Positions 9,022 to 19,119 of a DNA stretch of 64,000 nt are shown piece by piece. The first letter of the stretch is position 1, and each line of letters begins with the position of its first letter. The notes under the pieces were generated by a model. It had not been told where the DNA came from and did no database searches. It saw only the letters and a program-made list of their open reading frames with translations. Both the position numbers and the translations under genes were made by a program. Origin of the DNA: an uncultured Gammaproteobacteria bacterium (lineage in GTDB: Bacteria; Pseudomonadota; Gammaproteobacteria; Pseudomonadales; Azotimanducaceae). Where the stretch lies: NCBI GenBank assembly GCA_913050035.1, contig CAJXAC010000002.1, positions 20,813 through 84,812 of the forward strand, written 5' to 3'.

Positions 9022-10956
9022 CTATTTTCCGGCATTTTGCGCCAAAATCGCCTGTAGATGTGGCACAAGTTGTTGTTCGGATACCTCACCCTGAAGCCTA
9101 AGTTCTTCGATTTCGCTGCCATCTTTCCGAAAAAATACCAAACTGGGCGGCCCAAAGAGGCCATAGTGGTTGAGTAGCTCTCGGTCTATCGCATCATTAC
9201 GTGTTACATCTGCTCGCAGTAGTTCAAAGCGCCCAAGTAACGGCGCCACCGCAGCGCTGGGAAAAACTTGCTCCTCCATCACTTTGCACGAGATACACCA
9301 ATCCGCATAGAGGTCTAACAATACCGGCGTCTGGCTGCCGCGCGCGGCCTGCTGAACATCGGCAAGACTTTTCACTGCCCGCCACTGCAAAATCTGCTCA
9401 TTTTTGCCAGCTTGGGCCATATCGGAACCAAAGCCGCCAAGCGGCTTCAATGGGTCCGTGTTGCCCAAACCCGCGCCGACAACACACATCACGCCCCAAA
9501 CGAGAGCGAGGATGCCCACCACCTGAAGCCCTCCTTGCCCCTGTTGTCGCTCTGAGAAAACCAAGGCTCCGAGAAATACCCCGCACCCAATAAGTAATGC
9601 ACCCCACAATAGCAGCACCAGAGGTGCAGGCAGCAAGCGCGCCAACAGCCAGATAGCTACCGCGAGCAAGCCAACGCCGAAAGCAGCTTTCACCAAATCC
9701 ATCCAGCCACCAGCCCTTGGCAACCAATGCCCGCCAGTACCACCGACTATCATTAATGGCACCCCCATGCCGAGCGCCAAAGTAAATAACGCGCTGCCGC
9801 CTAACACTACATCGCCGGTATTCGACAAATAAATCAAAGCGCCCGCGAGCGGTGGCGTAATGCACGGCGAGACCACAAGACTAGACAAAGCACCCATGAC
9901 AAAGACCGAGCGGTGGCTACTGCCAGAGGCCACCTGAGCTTGTTGCGCCCGCGCACGATCATCCAGCCACTGCTGCACCGCCTGGGGCAACGCAAGCTCA
10001 TAGAAACCGAACATTGCGCCGGCAAGCAAGGTGAAAATCAGTGCCGATATGATTAGCACCGCTGGCGACTGCAGCTTTGCTTGCAGATTCAGCTCAGCAC
10101 CAAACAGACCCACCAATAATCCGACAGCGGCAAATGTCACAGCCATGCCCAGGACATAGGCTGCTGATAACGATAGGGCGCGCCGTTTTGCCAGATCCTT
10201 GCCCTGGCCGACAATAATGCTCGAAAGAATCGGTAGCATGGGAAACACACAGGGTGTGAAGGTCAGCCCGACACCTGCAACAAAGAACACTGCCAAGATG
10301 GTGATTAAGCTCGCATTCGCGAGGACGTCCGCTAACGCTCGATCTTCACCGATGACCTGAGTCGTGTTAGCCGATGCTGCCGACTCAGTAACCCCATAGC
10401 TGGGCAGCAGACGTCCGCCGGTATAGATAAATTGCCTTTGCTCCGGGGGATAGCAAAGCCCACGCTCAGCGCAACCTTGATACATCACCACCAACTGAGC
10501 GCCCTCGTCGAGGCGTGTTTCGGATAACGTCAGCTCGGCAAATTGATAGTAAACCTCAACATCACCAAAAAATTCGTCGAACTTTTCTTGGCCCGACGGA
10601 ATTTGCAGTTGATCTATCTTTACGCCATCAACGCGCACCGAAAATTGATGGCGGTAAAGGTAATAATCAGGAGCGACGTCCCATGTGATTCGTGCTGCTC
10701 CCGAATCTGCGAGCTCTGCGCGTATAGCGAAGGCGTCATCAACAGGCAAGAACGCTGGTTCTTGAAAAGGCTGAGCAGGTGGGCGCGTAAAGTCCTCGGC
10801 GGCGACAGAAAAAGTGGCAAGACAGGACGCTGTGAGAACAAGCAACAACGGGAAAAACCGTTGCCCCGAAACGGCGCTACTGCACCCCCTGCGCTTTGCG
10901 CCGTTGCGTGCATTCAGACTCAACAGCCCATTAACCCGCTCGCGAAAAAAAACCAT
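9022..10956 (-). CDS. dsbD: protein-disulfide reductase DsbD
   Basis: N-terminal periplasmic domain (YQGCAERGLCYPP), membrane domain (FTPCVFPMLPILSSII), C-terminal thioredoxin domain DLYADWCISCKVME. Confidence 0.93.
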   Translation of the reverse strand: MVFFRERVNGLLSLNARNGAKRRGCSSAVSGQRFFPLLLVLTASCLATFSVAAEDFTRPPAQPFQEPAFLPVDDAFAIRAELADSGAARITWDVAPDYYLYRHQFSVRVDGVKIDQLQIPSGQEKFDEFFGDVEVYYQFAELTLSETRLDEGAQLVVMYQGCAERGLCYPPEQRQFIYTGGRLLPSYGVTESAASANTTQVIGEDRALADVLANASLITILAVFFVAGVGLTFTPCVFPMLPILSSIIVGQGKDLAKRRALSLSAAYVLGMAVTFAAVGLLVGLFGAELNLQAKLQSPAVLIISALIFTLLAGAMFGFYELALPQAVQQWLDDRARAQQAQVASGSSHRSVFVMGALSSLVVSPCITPPLAGALIYLSNTGDVVLGGSALFTLALGMGVPLMIVGGTGGHWLPRAGGWMDLVKAAFGVGLLAVAIWLLARLLPAPLVLLLWGALLIGCGVFLGALVFSERQQGQGGLQVVGILALVWGVMCVVGAGLGNTDPLKPLGGFGSDMAQAGKNEQILQWRAVKSLADVQQAARGSQTPVLLDLYADWCISCKVMEEQVFPSAAVAPLLGRFELLRADVTRNDAIDRELLNHYGLFGPPSLVFFRKDGSEIEELRLQGEVSEQQLVPHLQAILAQNAGK

Positions 10957-11027
10957 ATGAATTACATTCCCGATTTAACCGAGCGCCGCAACAACCGCTT
11001 GCTGAATCATTCGCTCACAACACGCCC

Positions 11028-11726
11028 ATGATAAAAGTACCAAGGATTCACTACCACCAAGGATTAACGCTGTTAATTAAGACAGCGCTAACCACCATAC
11101 TTTGTTTAATGATCATGAGTTGCACAACAGCTCCCCAGGCGCCGGTGAAAAAGGTGCTTACTACAGAGCAACAAAGTCGTCTGGTGAATTTGGAATACGC
11201 TGCTTTGGACGCACTGGAACGCTTGCACTTCAGCAGGCCTTATGCCGACAGTGCGGAACAAATATTTAGCCAAATGCTGACGCTCGACCCTAACAATAAA
11301 GAGGCGCAACGCGGCATCGAACAAATTGTTGAGCATCATATTGACGTTGCCTTGAAGGCGTTAGCAGGTCGCCAACAGGCGTCCGCTGAGCGTGCATTGG
11401 CTCATGCACGCCGCCTAGATCCCCAACATCCTTCTATCGCACCAACAGAAAATCAGCTGAACTTACTTGCAAATTCGAAATTCGTCCGCATTGACCTACC
11501 TAGAGGCGACGTACGACAAGCAACAAAGGCTACTAAAGAGCAACTGCAGCGCTTGCAAGCACAGCTGGATGCAAACTTAAGGTGTCGCTTTAGCATAGCG
11601 GTCAGCAGCGACGATCAAGGAAGATTTGTCTACCAGCTGCTTAAAGAACGTCTTCAACACGCATTAACGATGAGCGCAGCTATTATAATTTCAAGCCCCA
11701 ATCGGGTGGAGGGCACATGTTTCTGA
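11028..11726 (+). CDS. TPR-like lipoprotein, function unknown
   Basis: Signal sequence plus lipobox-like LMIMSC; TPR-like repeats (AEQIFSQMLTLDPNNKEAQRGI). Confidence 0.6.
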   Translation: MIKVPRIHYHQGLTLLIKTALTTILCLMIMSCTTAPQAPVKKVLTTEQQSRLVNLEYAALDALERLHFSRPYADSAEQIFSQMLTLDPNNKEAQRGIEQIVEHHIDVALKALAGRQQASAERALAHARRLDPQHPSIAPTENQLNLLANSKFVRIDLPRGDVRQATKATKEQLQRLQAQLDANLRCRFSIAVSSDDQGRFVYQLLKERLQHALTMSAAIIISSPNRVEGTCF

Positions 11727-12178
11727 CACGATTTCGGGCCCTAATTAGCGCTACATGTATCTGCGTCTCGATGGTGGGGATGATCGGATGCACGCCGTCC
11801 ACACAAAACCCAGCAACCTACGATGTGAGCAATGCCAGCATTCGTACGCCGGTGCCTGGGCGTACGGTTACTGCAGGCTACTTTGATTTCAAGAACAACA
11901 GCGATGTAAGCGTGACGATTGTTGGTGTTAGTGGCGATGTTGCCGCAAGCATCGAAATGCATACCATCAAAAAAATCGACGATCAGATGCGTATGCGACC
12001 ACTGCCTGAGATTAGCGTTGCGCCCGGCACGGTGGTCAATTTTGCCAGCGGCGGCAATCATCTGATGTTGTTCGATGTACAACTGGGTAATAGCCCCAGT
12101 GTTCTGAAAATTGAACTGGCCAACGGTGTTATCGTCGAGGCGCCGTTCCAGCACACTCAACTGATCGACTCGGATTAA
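11717..12178 (+). CDS. PCu(A)C-type periplasmic copper chaperone
   Basis: IRTPVPGRTVTAGYFDFKNNSD...IEMHTIKKIDDQMRMRPL...VNFASGGNHLMLFD matches the H(M)X10MX21HXM-type PCu(A)C pattern. Confidence 0.85.
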   Translation: MFLTRFRALISATCICVSMVGMIGCTPSTQNPATYDVSNASIRTPVPGRTVTAGYFDFKNNSDVSVTIVGVSGDVAASIEMHTIKKIDDQMRMRPLPEISVAPGTVVNFASGGNHLMLFDVQLGNSPSVLKIELANGVIVEAPFQHTQLIDSD

Positions 12179-12189
12179 CGAATAACGCT

Positions 12190-13251
12190 ATGCAATGGAA
12201 ATTTTGGCAACGAGGCACGACCAATACCGATGACATCATGGACAAGCCTATTGAGCCATCCGCTACGGGGACATTGCTGCGCAGAGTGGGCGGGGTTGTA
12301 ACCGGATTAATCATTCTCACTGGCGCGATCGGCTGGTGGTGGGATAATGAACCAAGCAATTTTGATGTCCGCGCCAAGGCTCTAGAGCATGCTACCAGTG
12401 CTAATCAGCAAGTAGTCACGGGCTACATCACCACCACCGCAGTTATTGAGCTGGCAGACACGCTGCTGAGCAAGCGCGGCGGCTATCTGTCTAATGATCT
12501 GCTACCGCCTGGCGTATGGATGGACAATATTCCAGAGTGGGAATTCGGCACTCTGACCTTACTGCGCGACACTGCCCGGGTTTACCGTAATGACTTTTCG
12601 CGCTCGCAGAGTCAATCAACAGAGGACCCGGATCTGGCAGAGGCAGAAGCTAAGTTCTTTTTTGACAACAACTCATGGCTGCTGCCACAAACCGAGGATC
12701 AATACCGCGAAGGCATTGAATATTTTCAGGCATACCGAAATCGCTTAGCAAACCCGCTTGAGGCGAACGCACAGTTCTATGCCCGTGCCGACAATCTGCA
12801 ACAGTGGCTTGCAGCGGTGGAAACGCGCTTAGGCAGCCTGTCGCAGAGACTTTCTGCCAGCGTTGGCAAACGCCAGCTGAACACTGATCTCGCCGGCGAT
12901 AGCGCAGCCAGCCAGGCAACTCTGAGTCCTCAAGAGCAGGTGGTAAAAACGCCATGGCTGCAGATCGATAATGTCTTTTACGAGGCGCGTGGTTTTACCT
13001 ATGGTCTCATTCATATGTTGCACGCGGTCGACCACGATTTTGCCGACGTCCTAGACAAAAAGAACGCCCGGGTTTCGCTAAAACAAATTATTCGCGAGTT
13101 GGAACCGGCGCAAGAAACCCTCTGGAGCCCGCTGGTTCTCAACGGCGACGGCTTCGGCCCGCTGGCTAATCATTCATTGGTTATGGCATCGCATATTTCA
13201 CGCGCAAATGCCGCGATCATTGATCTAAGGACGCTGCTGACCCAGGGCTAA
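12190..13251 (+). CDS. DUF2333 family membrane-anchored protein
   Basis: Single N-terminal TM; GGYLSNDLLPPGVWMDNIPEWEFG...LRDTARVYRNDFSRSQSQS. Confidence 0.75.
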   Translation: MQWKFWQRGTTNTDDIMDKPIEPSATGTLLRRVGGVVTGLIILTGAIGWWWDNEPSNFDVRAKALEHATSANQQVVTGYITTTAVIELADTLLSKRGGYLSNDLLPPGVWMDNIPEWEFGTLTLLRDTARVYRNDFSRSQSQSTEDPDLAEAEAKFFFDNNSWLLPQTEDQYREGIEYFQAYRNRLANPLEANAQFYARADNLQQWLAAVETRLGSLSQRLSASVGKRQLNTDLAGDSAASQATLSPQEQVVKTPWLQIDNVFYEARGFTYGLIHMLHAVDHDFADVLDKKNARVSLKQIIRELEPAQETLWSPLVLNGDGFGPLANHSLVMASHISRANAAIIDLRTLLTQG

Positions 13252-13427
13252 AACCGCCGCTTAGTCGGATCTGCAGGCCCATATTTTCGCCGCAATGTGT
13301 CTGGTAACCAGCCGTGACGCTGGTATCATACGCGCCGCAGACTTGCAGGGGGCTGGTTCTGGTTATTCAGAGCACCACATTTCTATGTCCTCTTGCAGAC
13401 CGATACACCAATCTGTTGGGGACTTAA

Positions 13428-15458
13428 ATGACTGATCTCTTGATATGGCCGCCATTACTTGGCGTACTCGGCATGGTTGTGGCCGTGATTATTTATATGA
13501 TCGTGCGCAGCTACGACCCGGGCTCGGAGGCCCTTCAGAAAATCGCAAACGCTATTCATGAAGGCGCCATGGTTTTCATGAAGAGAGAATATACGCAGCT
13601 GGCAATTTTCGCGGCGGTACTCATGGTCGCTATTTACTTTTCGCTTGGGTCGTCTACCGCCATAGCTTTCCTCGCGGGCGCACTGTCTTCAGCCTGCGCG
13701 GGTTGGTTTGGTATGTACACTGCTACCCAGGCCAATGTCAGAACGACTAATGCGGCGCATACTGATGGGCAAGCCAGCGCGCTCTCAGTTGCCTTCTTCG
13801 GCGGCTCTATCATGGGACTCGCAGTGGCGTCACTTGGCCTTATCGGATTGGGTTCTGTCTATTATTTCTTCGGTGGAGATCCTGAAACGGCGCATCACAT
13901 CCATGGATTTGGTATGGGAGGATCTGTGGTTGCCCTATTCTCTCGAGTGGGCGGCGGCATTTACACAAAAAGCGCAGACGTTGGTGCTGATTTAGTTGGC
14001 AAACTTGAGCAGGGAATCCCTGAGGACGACCCAAGAAACCCCGGCGTGATCGCGGATAACGTAGGCGATAATGTCGGCGACGTAGCGGGGATGGGATCTG
14101 ATATCTTCGAGTCATACGTAGGCTCTATGATTGCGACTATTGCCATAGCGTCTACGCTCGCAGTGGCGTCGATATCTGCTCTGGCACCCGACATGAGTGA
14201 GGCAGACGGTAGGTCGACTCTGATGTTCTTACCGCTGGCGCTCGCTTCCACTGGTTTAATTTGTTCTATCCTTGGCATTGGTGCCGTTCGTGCGATGTCT
14301 ACCTTTGAACCAGCAAAGGCCCTTAGATTTGGCATGATTGGAACCACCATTCTTTTCATGGCAGCGGCCTATGTCCTAGTGCATATGGTTGGTTTAACCA
14401 CCAACATTTGGTACGCAGTCCTGTTTGGAGCAGCCGGTGGAATTTTAATAGGGCTAATAACCGAGTACTACACGGCGTCAACTCCTGTGGTTAACATCGC
14501 TGAATCAGGCAAAACAGGGCCTGCGACGGTTATGATCACTGGCTTATCAGTTGGCATGCAGTCGGTCGTCGGACCGCTTCTCGTTATCTGTGCAATCATC
14601 TGGGTTTCTACTGACATGGCTGGATTATATGGAGTCGGCGTTGCCGCAGTGGGACTCCTAGCCACCGTAGGTATGACCATGGCTGTGGATGCTTATGGAC
14701 CCGTAGCAGATAACGCTGGCGGTATAGCTGAAATGGGTGGCTTGGGAGAAGAAACCAGAGCCATCACTGATTCTCTTGACGAACTGGGTAATACCACAGC
14801 GGCTATGGGCAAAGGGTTTGCCATCGGTGCGGCTGCACTCGCAGCACTGGCAATCATTGCAGCGTTCGTCGAGGTACTGACCTTGGAAAGAGGCGGCGAT
14901 TTTGTCCTGCACATTGGTGATCCAAATGTTCTCATTGGCCTATTTATTGGTGGCTTGGTCCCATTCTTGATTGCCAGCATTACCATGACAGCGGTGGGCG
15001 ATGCCGCTATGGATATGATCGAAGAAATCAGAAGGCAGTTCCGCGAAATCCCCGGCCTAATGGAGGGAACCGCAGAACCAGATAACGCCAAATGTGTAGA
15101 CATCGCGACGGCCGCGGCATTGAAGCGAATGCTTTTGCCCGGAGTAATCGCCGTGGCTGTTCCACCCGTAGTCGGTTTTACGTTGGGCGCAGAGGCTCTC
15201 GGAGGAACTCTTGGGGGTGGATTGATCGGGTGCGTTCTGCTCGCTCTTACCATGGCCAACGCAGGTGGCGCTTGGGACAACGCTAAAAAATACGTAGAGA
15301 AAGGCAATCTGGGCGGCAAAGGATCTGATGTCCATGCCGCAGCAGTTGTCGGCGACACCGTAGGCGACCCCTTCAAGGATACCTCTGGCCCATCAATGAA
15401 TATTCTCATCAACGTGATGGCGATTGTTAGCTTGGTGATTGCGCCACTGTTGGCCTAG
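13428..15458 (+). CDS. hppA: membrane-bound ion-translocating pyrophosphatase
   Basis: [104 protein letters not shown]. Confidence 0.97.
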   Translation: MTDLLIWPPLLGVLGMVVAVIIYMIVRSYDPGSEALQKIANAIHEGAMVFMKREYTQLAIFAAVLMVAIYFSLGSSTAIAFLAGALSSACAGWFGMYTATQANVRTTNAAHTDGQASALSVAFFGGSIMGLAVASLGLIGLGSVYYFFGGDPETAHHIHGFGMGGSVVALFSRVGGGIYTKSADVGADLVGKLEQGIPEDDPRNPGVIADNVGDNVGDVAGMGSDIFESYVGSMIATIAIASTLAVASISALAPDMSEADGRSTLMFLPLALASTGLICSILGIGAVRAMSTFEPAKALRFGMIGTTILFMAAAYVLVHMVGLTTNIWYAVLFGAAGGILIGLITEYYTASTPVVNIAESGKTGPATVMITGLSVGMQSVVGPLLVICAIIWVSTDMAGLYGVGVAAVGLLATVGMTMAVDAYGPVADNAGGIAEMGGLGEETRAITDSLDELGNTTAAMGKGFAIGAAALAALAIIAAFVEVLTLERGGDFVLHIGDPNVLIGLFIGGLVPFLIASITMTAVGDAAMDMIEEIRRQFREIPGLMEGTAEPDNAKCVDIATAAALKRMLLPGVIAVAVPPVVGFTLGAEALGGTLGGGLIGCVLLALTMANAGGAWDNAKKYVEKGNLGGKGSDVHAAAVVGDTVGDPFKDTSGPSMNILINVMAIVSLVIAPLLA

Positions 15459-15472
15459 GATTTTCCAAGCTT

Positions 15473-15500
15473 AAAAAAAGGGGGCCTTGGCCCCCTTTTT
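15473..15500. terminator. bidirectional intrinsic terminator between hppA and the PPi-type phosphofructokinase
   Basis: A7-GGGGGCCTTGGCCCCC-T5, near-perfect inverted repeat with A/T tracts on both sides. Confidence 0.9.
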
Positions 15501-15533
15501 ATTTGCGGTAACTGATGTAACTACGTCCTGCCG

Positions 15534-16793
15534 CTACCACTGCTTCGGCAACTTCTTGGCCACCCGCTGTTGCTTCAGCCGAACATATTCTGGCACTCCA
15601 TTTTTATACCTGGGGTAGTCTTCTCCCGCGATCAACGGTCGCAAATAACGCATCGCGCGAGCGGTTATATCAAAGCCATCTTTGCTGATGTAACTCTTCG
15701 GCATAAATCGCTCTACGTTCGCAACTTTTGACAATTTAGCTTCGCCAATTTTCCAGCGATAAGGGGAATCATTGGTACGCACAATAGTAGGCATAACCGC
15801 CGTCTTGCCTGCCACGGCCAATTTGACCGCCGCGCGACCCAAGGCATAGGCTTGCTCTACATCCGTCGCAGAAGCGATATGTCGCGCAGAGCGCTGTAAG
15901 TAGTCCGCGACCGCCCAATGATTTTTAAATCCCAGCTTAGCCGTCACCAAATTGGCTATCACAGGCGCCACACCACCCAATTGGGCATGACCAAAGGCGT
16001 CCTTAGCCGCACCGGACTCACCAACAAACTTGCCGTCGGCAAATCTCACGCCCTCGGAAACCACAACTACGCAAAAACCTTTTTCCGCCACAGTGGCTTT
16101 TACCCGGCGCAAAAATTGCTGCCGATTAAAGGGTACTTCGGGCAGCAAAATAATATGTGGCGGGTCTCCTGCTTGGTCACGCGCTAGCGCACCCGCTGCA
16201 GCGATCCAACCCGCATGTCGCCCCATCACTTCCAGCACGAATACCTTGGTCGATGTTGCACACATCGACTCAATATCTAGGGCGGCCTCCTTTGTCGATA
16301 CCGCAACATATTTGGCAACCGAGCCAAAACCAGGGCAACAGTCCGTTACCGGCAGGTCGTTGTCCACTGTCTTTGGCACCCCAATACACTGCAGCGGGTA
16401 GCCCAAGCGCGCACCGAGCTGTGACACTTTATTTGCTGTGTCCTGAGAATCGCCACCGCCGTTGTAAAAGAAGTAACGAATATTGTGCGCTTGGAATACT
16501 TCGATTAGGCGATGGTACTCACGTGGGTCCTCTGCATAAGGCTTGAGTTTATAGCGACACGAGCCAAAGGCCCCACCCGGGGTGCTACGCAGGCCCGCAA
16601 TGGCGCGTTTGCTTTCTTTAGAAGCGTCAATCAGTTCCTCATTCAACGCTCCTACAATACCATTGGCACCGACCAAGACTTTGCCAATCACATCTTTATG
16701 CTCAGCAGCGGTTTGTAATACGCCACAGGCTGTCGCATTAATAACAGCGGTAACGCCACCAGATTGGGCATAAAAGGCATTCGCCTTGACCAT
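15534..16793 (-). CDS. 6-phosphofructokinase, likely pyrophosphate-dependent
   Basis: FFYNGGGDSQDTANK and GVPKTVDNDLPVTDCCPGFGS (PPi-PFK type motifs); SD AAGGAG upstream of ATG at 16793 favours this start over 16865. Confidence 0.85.
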   Translation of the reverse strand: MVKANAFYAQSGGVTAVINATACGVLQTAAEHKDVIGKVLVGANGIVGALNEELIDASKESKRAIAGLRSTPGGAFGSCRYKLKPYAEDPREYHRLIEVFQAHNIRYFFYNGGGDSQDTANKVSQLGARLGYPLQCIGVPKTVDNDLPVTDCCPGFGSVAKYVAVSTKEAALDIESMCATSTKVFVLEVMGRHAGWIAAAGALARDQAGDPPHIILLPEVPFNRQQFLRRVKATVAEKGFCVVVVSEGVRFADGKFVGESGAAKDAFGHAQLGGVAPVIANLVTAKLGFKNHWAVADYLQRSARHIASATDVEQAYALGRAAVKLAVAGKTAVMPTIVRTNDSPYRWKIGEAKLSKVANVERFMPKSYISKDGFDITARAMRYLRPLIAGEDYPRYKNGVPEYVRLKQQRVAKKLPKQW

Positions 16794-16891
16794 ATTATTC
16801 TCCTTCAAGCAGCGTTGATTCGCTGAGGGCAGAATTGTCTGCGATTCCGTAAACTTGTGCGACAATTTCTGCCCGGTTTAGGCGTATCTTC

Positions 16892-18307
16892 ATGAGCAAA
16901 CATCTCTATTTTCTCGGCATCGGCGGCACTCTCATGGGCAGCCTTGCACAGCTCGCGAAGCAAATGGGATACGAGGTCAGCGGCAGCGATGGCGCTATAT
17001 ATCCACCCATGTCAGACCAACTCGCCCAAGCCAGCATTCGCGCCTTTGAGGGCTTCGACCCGGCCCAGCTCGATCCACCACCGGACCAGATCATTATTGG
17101 CAATGCTGGTCTCCCCAGAGGTCATGCTGCTGTTGAATATATTCTTGAACGCAACCTCAGCTACACTTCCGGTGCCGAATGGTTAGGCAGTACCGTACTA
17201 CGCGATCGCTGGGTACTCGCGGTTGCTGGCACTCATGGCAAAACCACCACTGCAAGTATGCTCGCCTGGATTCTAGACCAAGCCGGTCTTAATCCTGGTT
17301 ACCTAATTGGTGGCGCTCCCAATAATTTCGAACAATCCGCTCGACTTGGCAATGGCCCCTTTTTCGTCGTTGAAGCAGACGAATACGACACCAGCTATTT
17401 TGATCGTCGTTCAAAGTTTGTGCATTACCGCCCGCGAACGTTAATCGTGAACAATCTCGAGTACGATCACGCGGACATATTCCCTGACATCGGTGCGATT
17501 CAAGCGCAGTTTCATCTGCTCCTCAGAACTGTTCCCCAGGGCGGCTTGGTGGTCGCGCCCAGTGATGATGAAAGGGTAAATGACGTGCTGCATCAGGGTT
17601 GCTGGACTCCGATTGCTAGAGTCGGCAACAAGGCACCGCGCAAGCCTGTAGATCACGATAACGGCGATTTATGGTCGGCCACCCAAAGTGCAACAGGTCC
17701 TGGAAAATTCGAGGTACTGCTGAACGATGTCAGCCAAGGCATGATCGAATGGTCTTTGAAGGGTGGCCACAACCACAGTAATGCGATTAATGCGATTGCC
17801 GCCGCGCGTCATGCCGGAGTGCCTACCGACGTATCCATAGGCGCCTTAAATAGTTTCAGCGGTGTTAAACGTCGCATGGAAATCATTTTTGAGGACACTA
17901 ATACAGTCATTTATGACGACTTTGCCCATCATCCAACTGCAATCCGTACGACTCTGCAGGGGCTTCGCGATAACGCAAGCTCAGACGAGATCATCGCCAT
18001 TATCGAGCCGCGAACCCACACCATGTCCCTTGGCACCCTGCAAGCCGATCTGACCACCTGCTGTGCTGCCGCCGACCGCGTCATCTGGTTTCGCGGCAGC
18101 AATATCAAATGGGATCTACAACAAGTCGCTGCCGACTGTGTGGTCGCAGCCAAGGTCGAGGACAATACCGACCAGCTAATCGATAATTTGTTGCAGTTGC
18201 CAAATCTCGAGGGCGGACGCAAACGCCATCTCGTGATCATGAGCAATGGTGCCTTTGACAGTATTTATAGCAAAATCGTTACGAGTTTTACGGCTCGCAG
18301 CCAGTAA
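16892..18307 (+). CDS. mpl: UDP-N-acetylmuramate:L-alanyl-gamma-D-glutamyl-meso-diaminopimelate ligase
   Basis: IGGTLMGSLAQLAKQMGYEVSGSD; AGTHGKTTTASML; YDDFAHHPTAI. Confidence 0.95.
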   Translation: MSKHLYFLGIGGTLMGSLAQLAKQMGYEVSGSDGAIYPPMSDQLAQASIRAFEGFDPAQLDPPPDQIIIGNAGLPRGHAAVEYILERNLSYTSGAEWLGSTVLRDRWVLAVAGTHGKTTTASMLAWILDQAGLNPGYLIGGAPNNFEQSARLGNGPFFVVEADEYDTSYFDRRSKFVHYRPRTLIVNNLEYDHADIFPDIGAIQAQFHLLLRTVPQGGLVVAPSDDERVNDVLHQGCWTPIARVGNKAPRKPVDHDNGDLWSATQSATGPGKFEVLLNDVSQGMIEWSLKGGHNHSNAINAIAAARHAGVPTDVSIGALNSFSGVKRRMEIIFEDTNTVIYDDFAHHPTAIRTTLQGLRDNASSDEIIAIIEPRTHTMSLGTLQADLTTCCAAADRVIWFRGSNIKWDLQQVAADCVVAAKVEDNTDQLIDNLLQLPNLEGGRKRHLVIMSNGAFDSIYSKIVTSFTARSQ

Positions 18308-18339
18308 CGGCCATACAACACTTTAAAGGGGGTCTATTC

Positions 18340-19119
18340 GTGTTAAATGAAAAACGCATTGTGATTACCGGCGCGGGCAGCGGCATCGGCCGCGCCACCA
18401 GCATTCTTGCTGCTGGCTATGGTGCAAAGATTGTGTGTGTCGACCTCAACGACAGTGTTAATTCAACTGTTGAAGAAATCATGCACAACGGCGGCACTGC
18501 CATAGCAGTGCGAGCAGACGCCAGTGATGAGACTGCCGTGGCAGACTTCATTACACAATGTGTGACCCACTATGGAGGTATCGACGGCATTTACGCCAAC
18601 GCTGGGGTATCTGGAGGACGCAAGACGCTGACCGAATTAACCGTAGAAGACTGGCAACGCACCCTAGCTGTGAATACCGTTGGCGTGTTCCTGGCGATCA
18701 AGCACAGCGTGCCGCATTTCGTGAACCAGGGACACGGCGCGATAGTCTGCACCGCGTCAGTTGCTGGCCTGCGCGCAAATGCAGGCGGCGTGGATTATTC
18801 TGCCAGCAAAGCCGGGGTTATCAGCATCGTTCAGACCACTGCATATCAACTCTACGGTACTGGCGTAAGAATAAACGCCATCTGCCCAGGTCTTATTGAA
18901 ACCGGCATGACTAAGCCCACATTCGATCTCGCACGAGAACGTGGCAAAGAAGACCGAATTGGTCAAATCAATCCTGCAAAACGCTATGGCCAGCCCAGTG
19001 AAATCAGCGAAGCTGCGTGCTTTTTACTGAGTGACCGCGCGTCTTATGTCAATGGCCAAGCGCTGCCTGTTGATGGTGGTTTGTCCGCTTCCCATCCCTG
19101 GGTCTTTCCGAGAACTTAA
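18340..19119 (+). CDS. SDR family oxidoreductase (GTG start)
   Basis: ITGAGSGIGRATS; YSASKAGV; C-terminal YVNGQALPVDGGLSA. Confidence 0.92.
   Translation: MLNEKRIVITGAGSGIGRATSILAAGYGAKIVCVDLNDSVNSTVEEIMHNGGTAIAVRADASDETAVADFITQCVTHYGGIDGIYANAGVSGGRKTLTELTVEDWQRTLAVNTVGVFLAIKHSVPHFVNQGHGAIVCTASVAGLRANAGGVDYSASKAGVISIVQTTAYQLYGTGVRINAICPGLIETGMTKPTFDLARERGKEDRIGQINPAKRYGQPSEISEAACFLLSDRASYVNGQALPVDGGLSASHPWVFPRT

Noticed and set aside
14693-15412. 239-aa ORF on the minus strand opposite hppA
   Set aside because: Antisense to a clearly coding, highly conserved gene; low-complexity Ser/Pro/Ala-rich translation typical of shadow ORFs.
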